A DNA stretch of 64,000 nucleotides from JAUWTJ01 sp965603015 (GCA_965603015.1 CBFDBJ010000004.1:1-64000); one strand, 5' to 3'. Positions 17,815 through 26,315 are shown, numbered from the stretch's first letter. The notes: a model not told the origin generated them from the letters alone. Program-made: numbers and translations.

Positions 17815-18642
17815 ATGTCGCGCGAGGGTCAAACCGTTTTCATTGTTGGAGGATCGAGTGGCATTGGCCTGGCGGCGGCTTGTCAATTGGCGGCTGACGG
17901 CGCCAATGTCGCGATCTTTGCAAGACGCTCTGACGTGCTTGAGCGCGCGCGCCAGGAAATTGTTGCGCATCAGAAAGAGCCATCCTCCAGCGTATCTGCC
18001 TATAGTCTCGATGCCGCTGATTTTGCTCAGACGCAAGAGGTCTTCGCGCGGGCGACAGGGGAGCTCGGCAAACCTTCTGTCCTCATCAACTCGGCAGGCG
18101 GTTCTACGCCACATCGTTTTGTTGATATGGATGCAGATCAACTGGACCGAACACTTCGATCCAATGTCGCACCCTGCTGGAACGCATGCAAGGCTGTTGC
18201 GCCCTGTATGATCGAGCAGGGCGCCGGGACAATCGTCAATGTATCCTCCCTGGCAGGCCTCATCGGTGTTTACGGGTATACGGATTATTGCCTGGCGAAA
18301 TATGGAGTGGTTGGTTTTTCAGAAGCGCTCAGAAGCGAGTTGAAACCGAACGGGATAAAGGTGCAGGTGTTTTGCCCGCCCGATACGCAAACGCCCGGAT
18401 ATGATGAGGAAAACAAAACCAAACCCGCTGAAACGATTGCTCTTTCGGCGGGCGCAAGCCTGATGTCTGCCAGTGATGTTGCCAGGGCCTTGATTGATGG
18501 CCTGTCGTCAAACAAATTTGTCGTGCTGGCCAATCGCGAAAGCAGGTTGTTCTGGGCTTTGCAGAGATATGCGCCGGGCCTGGGGCGCATTTATATGGAC
18601 CGCGTTATCGCCAGGGCACAGGCGAAGAGGTCATCACCGTAG
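17815..18642 (+). CDS. Short-chain dehydrogenase resembling 3-ketodihydrosphingosine reductase
   Basis: A 275-residue classical SDR. Cofactor motif VFIVGGSSGIGLA near the N-terminus, NSAGG (NAG-type), VNVSSLAGLIG with catalytic Ser, and YCLAKYGV with the YxxxK pair. The distinctive part is CPPDTQTPGYDEENKTKPAETI, which matches the PPDTDTPG...ENKTKP signature I know from eukaryotic-type 3-ketodihydrosphingosine reductases. The likely reaction is NADPH-dependent reduction of a long-chain 3-keto group. The ATG at 17815 has GGAG 9 nt upstream; an ATG at 17800 adds five residues. It is alone in its orientation and convergent with the MerR gene. Assignment to sphingolipid synthesis is inference. 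Confidence 0.8.
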   Translation: MSREGQTVFIVGGSSGIGLAAACQLAADGANVAIFARRSDVLERARQEIVAHQKEPSSSVSAYSLDAADFAQTQEVFARATGELGKPSVLINSAGGSTPHRFVDMDADQLDRTLRSNVAPCWNACKAVAPCMIEQGAGTIVNVSSLAGLIGVYGYTDYCLAKYGVVGFSEALRSELKPNGIKVQVFCPPDTQTPGYDEENKTKPAETIALSAGASLMSASDVARALIDGLSSNKFVVLANRESRLFWALQRYAPGLGRIYMDRVIARAQAKRSSP

Positions 18643-18666
18643 AGGGTGAACTCAGGTCCCGGCGGC

Positions 18667-19395
18667 TCACTCTTGAGACGGGGTCTTTCCGGCGTGTTTG
18701 GTGTCTTCGGCGTTGCGTTCGGCGACGCGGCGAAGGATTGCCTTTGTGTGCAGGATAGAAAACATTTGTTCGGCGTGCGCAAGGCCCTGCTGCGCAAGGG
18801 CGGCGGCCTCGTCGGTGGACCGGGTGCCGGGAATTCGATCATAGAAATGTTCGACCTCCTGATCGGCAAGCATCTCCGCGGCGTCCTTGTAGCGTTTCAT
18901 CTCATGGGCAGAATATCCGATGCCGCGATCAAACCCCGCATCCTTTACCTCGGCCCATAGCCGCGCAATGCGAGCATCCTGTCCGGAGAGGGTGGGGCCC
19001 ATCGGTTCGTCTCTGATTGTAATGAGGCCGTCCGCAGACAGGGCCTGGATATCGGCGGTATCCAGAGATGTTGTTTCGATCAGCTCTTTTACCGAGATGG
19101 CTGCGCCGGTGTTGGCGCCCAGACGAGCGGCCAAAAGGAATTCAAGTCCGACAAGGTTTGGTGTGCCGATCTCGCCTGGCGCGGGGTTTTCAAGCAGGTC
19201 GCGAATGACACCAAGCGGCAGGAAGCGTTCGTCTTTCAGCTTTTTGATAAGCTGGATACGGCCGACATGATCTTCAGAGTAGATCGCCACATTGCGGCGC
19301 GGCTTTTCCGGCTCGGGCAAAAGGCCTTCGCGAATGTAGAAACGGATGGCCTCGCGCCCGATGCCCGTCCGCTCCTCCAGTTCCTTCATCTTCAT
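18667..19395 (-). CDS. MerR family transcriptional regulator
   Basis: A 242-residue regulator with an N-terminal MerR winged HTH (residues 1-70: MKMKELEERTGIGREAIRFYIREGLLP) and a long C-terminal region of about 150 residues without a recognised effector domain. No metal-binding Cys cluster is visible, so it is not a classical metal-sensing MerR. It starts 10 bp after the stop of the first CYP153 gene and is read in the same direction, so it is probably the last gene of the P450 cluster and may regulate it or sense its substrate (inference). Confidence 0.88.
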   Translation of the reverse strand: MKMKELEERTGIGREAIRFYIREGLLPEPEKPRRNVAIYSEDHVGRIQLIKKLKDERFLPLGVIRDLLENPAPGEIGTPNLVGLEFLLAARLGANTGAAISVKELIETTSLDTADIQALSADGLITIRDEPMGPTLSGQDARIARLWAEVKDAGFDRGIGYSAHEMKRYKDAAEMLADQEVEHFYDRIPGTRSTDEAAALAQQGLAHAEQMFSILHTKAILRRVAERNAEDTKHAGKTPSQE

Positions 19396-19405
19396 GATAT
19401 GCGCC

Positions 19406-20725
19406 TTATGACTTCAACGGGTGCAACACGACCTGCATATCGGTGATGCCCATGACGAAGCAGGAATGAAGGTGTTTGGTTTCTCCAACGACTTCCACTT
19501 TGTCAAAGCGGTTCATAATTTCTTCCCAGAGAATTCTGAGCTGCATTTCGCCAACCCGATTGCCCATGCAGCGGTGAATACCGAAACCGAAGGATACATG
19601 GTGACGGGCTCTGGCCCGATCAATCAGAAACTCACTTGCACGGTCGATCACCTCATCATCACGATTGCCAGAGATGTACCACATGATGACCTTGTCGCCT
19701 TTTTTGATCTGCTTGCCACCCAGTTCGATGTCTTCCAGAGCGGTGCGACGCATGTGCCCGAGGGGCGTAACCCAGCGAATGATTTCGGAAACCATATTGG
19801 GGATCAGGTCCGGGTTGGCTCTGAGCTTGTCATATTCTGCCGGGTTTTGGTTCAGGGCCAGGACGCCGCCGGAAATCGAGTTGCGGGTCGTATCATTACC
19901 GCCGACGATGAGCAGGATCAGGTTGCCGAGGAACTCCATCGGATCGTTGATCATCTCCGAGGTGTCCGGATTTGTAGCCAGCAGCGAAATCAAATCACTT
20001 GAGCCCTGATTTTCGGTTCTGTTCTGCCACTTTTCCATGAAGTAATGCAGACATTCCATGAGCTCTTCGCGGCGAACGTCCTCGCTGACAATTGTTCCAT
20101 CGGCCAGGGCCTCTTCCTCTGAAATGGCTGTCGCCACATCCGACCAGCGGATCAGCTTGTGTCGATCTTCCTGGGGCACATCAAAGAGCGTCGCCAGGGT
20201 CATCGCTGTGAGCTCAACAGAGACTTTTTCAACCCAGTTGAAGGGTTCGCCAACGGGAAGACCGTCCAGAATTTTTCCAACCCGCTCGCGAATTGTACTT
20301 TCAAGTTTCGCCAGGTTCATCGGCGCTACAGCCGGCGTGACAGATTTTCTCTGCACATCGTGTTTTGGTTGATCCATGGCGATGAAGTTCCTGAAATCAA
20401 AGTCAGGATCCGGATCGACGACAGTGATCGTTTTGTCCGAGGAAAAAACCTTGTGGTTGGTGTCAACGGCGACGATGTCGTTGAATTTCGTGACCGACCA
20501 GAACGGCCCGAACTCACCGTCCTTACAATAGTGAACCGGATCTTCCTTGCGCAGCCGTTCAAAATACTCAAAGTGCTTTTGGGCTTCGAAGATATAACTA
20601 TCGCTCATGTTGATGTCTTCCAGAGCAATGTCATAGGCCGAGGGCACATTGTCTACGGAGCCAAGGTTGGCAAACTCCCGATTGCGGTTTGAAAGGTCAG
20701 CGTCGGGGGGCGTTATATCCGTCAT
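19406..20725 (-). CDS. Cytochrome P450, CYP153-like (copy 1)
   Basis: A 439-residue soluble class I P450. Motifs: I-helix GGNDTTRNS with the Asp-Thr acid-alcohol pair, K-helix EIIRW (ExxR), and haem loop FGFGIHRCMG with thiolate ligand C386. The overall sequence, including PHEAL-type YFERLRKEDPVHYCKDGEFGPFWSVTKF and FIAMDQPKHDVQRKSV, resembles CYP153 alkane/fatty-acid terminal hydroxylases. Start chosen at 20725 because AGAGGA precedes that ATG; the frame is open further upstream without support. It has a 15-20 residue N-terminal extension relative to the other two copies. It needs a ferredoxin and reductase; a ferredoxin is in the cluster. Confidence 0.93.
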   Translation of the reverse strand: MTDITPPDADLSNRNREFANLGSVDNVPSAYDIALEDINMSDSYIFEAQKHFEYFERLRKEDPVHYCKDGEFGPFWSVTKFNDIVAVDTNHKVFSSDKTITVVDPDPDFDFRNFIAMDQPKHDVQRKSVTPAVAPMNLAKLESTIRERVGKILDGLPVGEPFNWVEKVSVELTAMTLATLFDVPQEDRHKLIRWSDVATAISEEEALADGTIVSEDVRREELMECLHYFMEKWQNRTENQGSSDLISLLATNPDTSEMINDPMEFLGNLILLIVGGNDTTRNSISGGVLALNQNPAEYDKLRANPDLIPNMVSEIIRWVTPLGHMRRTALEDIELGGKQIKKGDKVIMWYISGNRDDEVIDRASEFLIDRARARHHVSFGFGIHRCMGNRVGEMQLRILWEEIMNRFDKVEVVGETKHLHSCFVMGITDMQVVLHPLKS

Positions 20726-20849
20726 CTTTTTTCCTCTTTTGTAAAACTGTGTGCCGAGCTGAGCGTCGATAACGCTGTTCGGGCCAATCGTTATCGTGAT
20801 CCGGCACATATTGACGGGTCATGAAAACCGATCAGGCCAGATTGTTGTA

Positions 20850-22118
20850 TCAGGATTTTAACGGGTGCAGCTTGACCATCATTTCGGTAATGCCCATGAC
20901 AAAGTTTGAACGCAGACGTCCAGGCTCACCGATAACCTCGACCTTTTCGAAGCGCTTCAGGATTTCTTCCCAAAGGATCCGCAACTGCATCTCGCCAACA
21001 CGGTTGCCCATGCAGCGGTGAATGCCGAAGCCGAAGGAGAGATGATGACGCGCCTTGTCACGGTCGATGATGAATTCGTTGGCGCGGTCGATGACTTCGT
21101 CATCGCGGTTGCCGGAAATGTACCACATGACGACCCGGTCACCTTTTTTGATTTGCTTGCCGTTTAACTCGGTATCTTCAAGAGCGGTGCGGCGCATGTG
21201 GCCCAGCGGCGTGACCCAGCGAATGATTTCTGACACCATATTGGGGATAACCTCGGGGTTGGCACGCAGCTTGTCATATTCTGCCGGGTTCTGGTTGAGC
21301 GCCAGGACGCCGCCGGAAATCGAGTTGCGGGTCGTGTCGTTGCCGCCGACAATGAGCAGCATCAGATTGCCAAGGAATTCGAGCGGATCATTGGACATTT
21401 CCATTGTGTCGGGATTGGTCGCAAGCAGTGAGATGAAGTCGGTGCCTTCATAGTTTTCGCCGCGGTCGCCCCACAGTTTCATGAAATATTCGAGACATTC
21501 CATCAGCTCTTTCTTGCGCTCTTCTTCGTTGACGATGGAACCGTCAGCACCGGTTTGATCCGGGCTCGATGTCGTTACATCCGACCACCAGGTCAACTTG
21601 CGTCTGTCTTCCCAGGGAAAGTCAAACAGTACGGCCAGCATTCGGGTCGTCAGCTCAATCGAGACCTGGTCGACCCAGTCAAAACTTTCACCAACGGGAA
21701 GACTGTCAAGAATCTCACAAACATTCTCGCGAATGAGCGCCTCCAGTTTTGCCAGATTGACAGGCGCAACAGCGGGCGTGACAACTTTTCTTTGAACGTC
21801 ATGTTTTGGCTGGTCCATGGCGATGAACATGGGCGGATTGAAGTCAGGGTCCGCATCGCCGATCACGATGGTCTTGTCAGAAGAGAAGACCTTGTGATTG
21901 GTATCGACAGCCACAATGTCGTTGAATTTTGTAATCGACCAATAGGGGCCGAACTCGCTGTCCTTGCAATAATGGACCGGGTCCTCCTTGCGCAGCCGTT
22001 CAAAATACTCAAAGTGCTGCTGGGTTTGAAAGAGCAAGCCATCACTGACGTCAATATCTTCCAGTGGTACGTCATAGGCACTTGGTGGTCTGGTGTTCTG
22101 GTCGTGGGCCACGGTCAT
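20850..22118 (-). CDS. Cytochrome P450, CYP153-like (copy 2)
   Basis: A 422-residue P450 with I-helix GGNDTTRNS, ExxR in SEIIRW and haem loop FGFGIHRCMG (C369). Across the C-terminal half it is almost the same as copy 1 (for example NQNPAEYDKLRANP and PNMVSEIIRWVTPLGH are shared), while the N-terminal and B/C-loop regions differ, suggesting recent duplication with divergence of substrate-recognition segments. GGAG lies 8 nt before the ATG. It starts 29 bp downstream of the ferredoxin gene, the usual arrangement of a CYP153 with its electron donor. Probable role: terminal hydroxylation of alkyl chains. Confidence 0.93.
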   Translation of the reverse strand: MTVAHDQNTRPPSAYDVPLEDIDVSDGLLFQTQQHFEYFERLRKEDPVHYCKDSEFGPYWSITKFNDIVAVDTNHKVFSSDKTIVIGDADPDFNPPMFIAMDQPKHDVQRKVVTPAVAPVNLAKLEALIRENVCEILDSLPVGESFDWVDQVSIELTTRMLAVLFDFPWEDRRKLTWWSDVTTSSPDQTGADGSIVNEEERKKELMECLEYFMKLWGDRGENYEGTDFISLLATNPDTMEMSNDPLEFLGNLMLLIVGGNDTTRNSISGGVLALNQNPAEYDKLRANPEVIPNMVSEIIRWVTPLGHMRRTALEDTELNGKQIKKGDRVVMWYISGNRDDEVIDRANEFIIDRDKARHHLSFGFGIHRCMGNRVGEMQLRILWEEILKRFEKVEVIGEPGRLRSNFVMGITEMMVKLHPLKS

Positions 22119-22147
22119 GGATCTTGCTCCCCTTTAGAGTTCAACTA

Positions 22148-22468
22148 TCAGAATTGGGCAATCGGCAGACGGACGACAAGCCCGTCAAGGTCGTCAGTCA
22201 CCTTGATTTGACAGGCAAGGCGGCTGGTTTCTTCGGCGGCTTCGGCGAAATCCAGCATGGTCACTTCCATGTCCGTTTTGGTGCCGGTTTTCGACTGCCA
22301 TTCAGGGTCGACGTAAATGTGGCAGGTGGCGCAGGCGCAGGCCCCGCCGCAATCCGCGTCGATTCCTGGTACAAGATTGTTCACTGCGCCTTCCATCAGG
22401 GAAAGCCCGACGGCGACTTCGACTTTATGTTCGCTTCCGTTGTTCTCAATGTAGGTAACGCGTGGCAT
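22148..22468 (-). CDS. 2Fe-2S ferredoxin (adrenodoxin/putidaredoxin type)
   Basis: A 106-residue vertebrate-type ferredoxin. Cluster ligands are C40, C46, C49 (CGGACACATC, C-x5-C-x2-C) and C86 (RLACQI); an extra C44 lies inside the loop. It begins MPRVTYIENNG, and the loop is followed by HIYVDPEW, as in electron donors of class I P450s. It sits between two CYP153 genes and almost certainly passes electrons to them. The partner ferredoxin reductase is not encoded in this window, so it must be supplied from elsewhere. Confidence 0.95.
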   Translation of the reverse strand: MPRVTYIENNGSEHKVEVAVGLSLMEGAVNNLVPGIDADCGGACACATCHIYVDPEWQSKTGTKTDMEVTMLDFAEAAEETSRLACQIKVTDDLDGLVVRLPIAQF

Positions 22469-22613
22469 TCAGCCCTCCCTTTTTGCGTAGTATGAGTACG
22501 TATTGCGAACTGTAATCAGTAAATCCCGCAGGTCAAGTGTGGAATTTGTCTAATCTGGAGGTCGGTCGAAGGTCAGGCCCTCTGGTGGGCGCGAAAGCCT
22601 CAGGCCTTCAACC

Positions 22614-23885
22614 TCAGGCTTTCAGGGGGTGAAGCCGGACGGGCAGTTCAGTGATCCCCATGACGAAGTTGGAGCGCAGGCGGGTGGGTTCGCCGACGAC
22701 TTCGACCTTTTCAAAGCGCTTCAGGATTTCCTCCCACAGGATGCGGAGCTGCATTTCACCGACACGGTTGCCCAGGCAGCGGTGAATGCCAAAGCCGAAC
22801 GAGAGGTGATGGCGCGCCCTGGCACGATCAATCAGGAATTCATCGGGGCGATCAATAGCCTCCTCATCGCGGTTGCCCGAGATATACCACATGACCACCT
22901 TGTCACCCTTTTTGATCAGCTTGCCGCCGAGCTCATAGTCCTCGAGCGCGGTGCGCCGCATGTGGGCGAGCGGTGTGACCCAGCGAATGATTTCAGGGAC
23001 CATGTTGGGAATGATATCGGGGTTGGCGCGCAGCTTGTCATATTCCTTTGGGAACTGATTGAGGGCGAGGAGACCGCCGGAAATCGAGTTGCGCGTCGTG
23101 TCGTTGCCGCCGACAATCAGCAGGATCAAATTGCCAAGAAACTCGAGCGGGTCCTTTGTTAGATCCTTCGTGTCGGGATTGGTGGCAAGCAGGGAAATGA
23201 AATCAGTGCCCTGATAGTTCTCGCCGCGAGAGGCCCAGAGATTTTTGAAATAATCGATGCACTCGAGCAGTTCCTTCTTGCGCCCTTCTTCGGATATGAA
23301 GGCAGCATCCGTGCCGCTTGATTCTGGCCTTGAGGTCGCAACATCTGACCAGCGCGGCAGCATGCGGCGATCTTCCCAGGGGAAGTCAAACAGGGTTGCC
23401 AGCATCTGGGTGGTCAGTTCGATTGAGACCCGGTCGACCCAGTCGAAGGTTTCGCCGACCGGCAAATCGTCGAGGATTGTGCAGACGCGTGTCCGAATGA
23501 GCGCTTCCAGTTGTGCCAGATTGACCGGCGCAACGGCCGGCGTAGCGGCTTTTCTCTGCACATCGTGGACGGGGGGATCGGAAGCAATGAAGCTGGAGGT
23601 TTGAAATTCGGGGTCGGGGTCTCCGATGACAATGGCGGGCTCGGAGGAAAAGACCTTGTGATTGGTATCGACCGCGACGATGTCATCGAATTTCGTGATC
23701 GACCAGAACGGCCCGAAGGCGCTCTCGCTGCAGAAATGAACAGGATCTTCCTTGCGGAGCCGTTTGAAATAATCCCAGTGCCGTTGATTTTGAAAGAGAT
23801 GGCTGTCGCTGACATCAAGAGTGTCCAGCGGGAGGTTCCAGGGGCCTGATAATTGATCGGCTTTGTGATCGTCGGCAAGGCTCAT
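22614..23885 (-). CDS. Cytochrome P450, CYP153-like (copy 3)
   Basis: A 423-residue P450 with I-helix GGNDTTRNS, ExxR in PEIIRW and haem loop FGFGIHRCLG (C370). It is more diverged than copies 1 and 2 from each other, for example GGLLALNQFPKEYDK and a FIASDPPVHDVQRKAA segment. AAGGGAG precedes the ATG. The 3' end overlaps an imperfect hairpin (arms 22593-22604 and 22612-22623) without a T-run. About 145 bp separate its stop from the ferredoxin start, room for an internal promoter. Confidence 0.93.
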   Translation of the reverse strand: MSLADDHKADQLSGPWNLPLDTLDVSDSHLFQNQRHWDYFKRLRKEDPVHFCSESAFGPFWSITKFDDIVAVDTNHKVFSSEPAIVIGDPDPEFQTSSFIASDPPVHDVQRKAATPAVAPVNLAQLEALIRTRVCTILDDLPVGETFDWVDRVSIELTTQMLATLFDFPWEDRRMLPRWSDVATSRPESSGTDAAFISEEGRKKELLECIDYFKNLWASRGENYQGTDFISLLATNPDTKDLTKDPLEFLGNLILLIVGGNDTTRNSISGGLLALNQFPKEYDKLRANPDIIPNMVPEIIRWVTPLAHMRRTALEDYELGGKLIKKGDKVVMWYISGNRDEEAIDRPDEFLIDRARARHHLSFGFGIHRCLGNRVGEMQLRILWEEILKRFEKVEVVGEPTRLRSNFVMGITELPVRLHPLKA

Positions 23886-23969
23886 CAGCTCATCTCCCTT
23901 TTACGATAACAGTTCGCAGGATCGATGATATCTGGATATTTCGTCCGGTCAATATGGAACCGCGTTCAC

Positions 23970-25559
23970 CTAACCCTCCAGTTCCACGAAATTAAGAGCT
24001 TGATTGGCGGTTCTCATGACGTGGCGCCTCTTTACCGAGTTCTGCAAAAACCGGTTCAGGGCGGCTGTCATGAGAGAGACTTGCGGACCTTGCGGCCTTG
24101 CTGTGATCTCCCTTTGTGTTGCGGTAATGAGTTTGACGATGTGACAGGAAACGATGTGCTCGAACTGGGCGTGATCGAAGAGGATTTCTTTGGCCTCACT
24201 GACAAAGGGCTCAGGGTTGTCCACATTGAATTCGCTTGTATCGAGATCCTTGTCGACAAAGGGTGTGTTGCGTCCAAGGAAACAGGCCATTTGCAGAAGC
24301 CCTTGCGGCCAGAGATCCGGATAGCGCGTGCAAAGCTCGTGGACGGAATTGGCAAAAGTTATGGCGTGGGTGAAGTTGAGCCAGTCGACGTTGTGGGAGA
24401 TGTTGGTGCCGGTGTGGCGCTGGAATTCGAGATCAAAGTGGAGAAAATTCCAGGCATTGGCCGCAAGCAGGGCGTCATAGAGTGCGCGCGGATCTGATGA
24501 ACTCCCTGTCGCCTTTGCCAGAGCCTGGCGGACAGACAGGCCCTTGAAGTCTTGCCAGTCTACCGGCGCTTCGCCCTTGTTGGTCCAGTTTTTCAGGGCA
24601 TCGCGGTAATTGCGAAACTCGGGAATAAGATCCTCCCGTCTGGCATAGACGAGTTCGCGCATCAGAGCCAGGGTTGCCGGCACCATGATCCTTTCGCCCA
24701 GCCTGTCGACGAGCTGACCGATTTTGAGCACATAGATGGTCGCGTGGCCAAACCCCTGATAGTGGGCGAAGGCGGCGCGGGCGAGAGCCGGTTCGATGTC
24801 TCTATATCTGAGGCCAGCACGTGCGGCGCCGCGAATAAGTGCAGCGGCCTCGTCTTCATGTTCGCCCTCAACGGCGGTTACAAATGTGTCTTCGTTCCAC
24901 TGAGCAACTGCATCCGTAAAAGGATAATCGGGCTCGCGGCGCGTGTCCCATGCGATATGGGCGGTCGGCTCAAGGAAGGTGATGAGGTGTTTTGCCGGAT
25001 TGTCGTGAACTTCGTCTGCGAGCGTCATCCAGTCGGCGGCGGCGGCAAAGGGATGGCCCATGCCATATTCGAATTTCTCGTGTGAGCGCAGAACGGCGTT
25101 GGCCAGAACGTCCTTCAAGTTTCCGCCATCCTTTTTGTAGCGGGCGAGTTCGCGGGCGATGCGGTCATAGTCGTAATCGTCCCAGGCTTCGCTCAGGTTT
25201 TCGAGGATCCTCGGAAGTCTCTGTCCAGGTGCAGGATCAGATAAATCAACGAGGACTTCGCCATTCTTGACCTTGACGGGATAGAGGCGAACTGCATCGC
25301 CGCCGACCATGGCCTCTCCTGTGGTCAGGTCAAATTTCCAGTTGTGCCAATTGCAGGTTAGAGTGCAGGTGCCAGGGCCGCTGCCTGTCAGCGTGCCTTC
25401 GGCAAGGGGATAGCCTTCATGGGGGCAGCGATTGTTGCAAGCGAAGGTCTCACCGTCTCGCAGGATTACGAGGACCTGCTTGCCGTTTTTCTTGAAGACC
25501 TTTTGGCCTTTTTCTTCCAGTTCGCTCAGAGGTCCCGCAGATGTCCAGATCTGGTTCAT
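23970..25559 (-). CDS. Rieske 2Fe-2S protein fused to an unrecognised helical domain
   Basis: A 529-residue protein. Residues 1-105 are a Rieske ferredoxin-like domain with ligands C45-x-H47 (RCPHEG) and C69-x2-H72 (CNWH); the 21-residue spacer is longer than the common 15-17. Residues ~120-529 are mostly helical and rich in His (VHDNPAKHL, PTAHIAW, AHYQGFGHATIYVLK, NFLHFDLEFQRHTG, LNFTHAITFA) and match no family I can name; faint similarity to questin-oxidase-like (DUF4243) proteins is a guess. It lacks the usual Rieske-oxygenase catalytic domain. Start at 25559 with AGGAG upstream; earlier in-frame codons lie inside the divergent gene. Heads the P450 cluster and is divergent from a SufR-like regulator. 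Confidence 0.75.
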   Translation of the reverse strand: MNQIWTSAGPLSELEEKGQKVFKKNGKQVLVILRDGETFACNNRCPHEGYPLAEGTLTGSGPGTCTLTCNWHNWKFDLTTGEAMVGGDAVRLYPVKVKNGEVLVDLSDPAPGQRLPRILENLSEAWDDYDYDRIARELARYKKDGGNLKDVLANAVLRSHEKFEYGMGHPFAAAADWMTLADEVHDNPAKHLITFLEPTAHIAWDTRREPDYPFTDAVAQWNEDTFVTAVEGEHEDEAAALIRGAARAGLRYRDIEPALARAAFAHYQGFGHATIYVLKIGQLVDRLGERIMVPATLALMRELVYARREDLIPEFRNYRDALKNWTNKGEAPVDWQDFKGLSVRQALAKATGSSSDPRALYDALLAANAWNFLHFDLEFQRHTGTNISHNVDWLNFTHAITFANSVHELCTRYPDLWPQGLLQMACFLGRNTPFVDKDLDTSEFNVDNPEPFVSEAKEILFDHAQFEHIVSCHIVKLITATQREITARPQGPQVSLMTAALNRFLQNSVKRRHVMRTANQALNFVELEG

Positions 25560-25582
25560 GGTCAATGCACTCCTTTTTAAAG

Positions 25583-25637
25583 ATATTTCTTTATAAATAT
25601 AGAGGGCTTGCCTTTTATCAAGAAAAAACTTTATAAA
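25583..25637. promoter_or_regulatory. Candidate operator: palindrome plus 40-bp-spaced direct repeat
   Basis: In the 83-bp divergent region, ATATTT-N6-AAATAT (25583-25600) is a perfect inverted repeat. CTTTATAAA occurs at 25589-25597 and again at 25629-25637, exactly 40 bp apart, that is about four helical turns and so on the same DNA face. The second copy abuts the regulator start. This is a natural binding arrangement for the adjacent SufR-like regulator; the AT-rich motif also contains likely -10 elements. Confidence 0.45.
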
Positions 25638-25642
25638 ATGGT

Positions 25643-26308
25643 ATGACTGGCAAATCATCACATAAAGAACCCGGCTTCGCAGATGGTTCGCAAAAGACCC
25701 GCGACAGGGTCATTTCGCTCCTGAAACGCGAGGGACCACAGGATGCAGGGGTCCTTGCGGCAAGACTTGGCGTTAGCGCCATGGCCGTGCGCCAGCATCT
25801 CTATGAGTTAAGCGATCAGGGCCTGGTGACTGCATCCGAGCAGAAAGGCGCGATTGGGAGGCCGACAAAAATCTGGGCACTGGACGTGACCGCGAGTGGC
25901 CTCTTTCCGGATGGTCATGGTGATTTTACTTATGAGCTTATTGGCTCCATTCGGGAGACCTTCGGCGAGGAAGGCATGGCGAGCCTTTTGCGCAATCGTT
26001 CGGAGAAGCAAATCACCTCCTATAAGAATCAGATGGGCGATGGGTCGCTCAGTCAGCGTCTTGAGCGCCTCGCGGCGATCCGCAGCGAGGAGGGCTATAT
26101 GGCCGACGTGACAGAGGCGGAGGACGGATCTCTCCTGATGGTGGAGAACCATTGCCCGGTCTGCCAGGCCGCAAAAGCCTGCAGCGGCCTCTGTGCGGAG
26201 GAGTTGCATGTCTTTCAGGCGTGTCTGGGTCAGAGTGTGAAGATTGAGAGGGCCGATCATATCCTGGCCGGTGCGCGGCGGTGTGCCTACCGGGTCACGG
26301 CCATCTGA
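25643..26308 (+). CDS. SufR-like iron-sulfur-type HTH regulator
   Basis: A 221-residue regulator. A winged HTH occupies residues 18-75 (VISLLKREGPQDAGVLAARLGVSAMAVRQHL). The C-terminal domain ends with the SufR-type conserved pattern NHCP...C...LG..V.R.DHI..G..RC.YRV; its Cys are C171, C174, C180, C184, C194 and C214. The C171-x12-C184 spacing equals the first pair in cyanobacterial SufR, with the later Cys shifted (x9, x19). It probably binds a 4Fe-4S cluster and represses or activates the divergent Rieske/P450 genes according to oxidative state or iron status (inference). No strong ribosome site precedes the ATG. Confidence 0.82.
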   Translation: MTGKSSHKEPGFADGSQKTRDRVISLLKREGPQDAGVLAARLGVSAMAVRQHLYELSDQGLVTASEQKGAIGRPTKIWALDVTASGLFPDGHGDFTYELIGSIRETFGEEGMASLLRNRSEKQITSYKNQMGDGSLSQRLERLAAIRSEEGYMADVTEAEDGSLLMVENHCPVCQAAKACSGLCAEELHVFQACLGQSVKIERADHILAGARRCAYRVTAI

Positions 26309-26315
26309 ACCAGAA

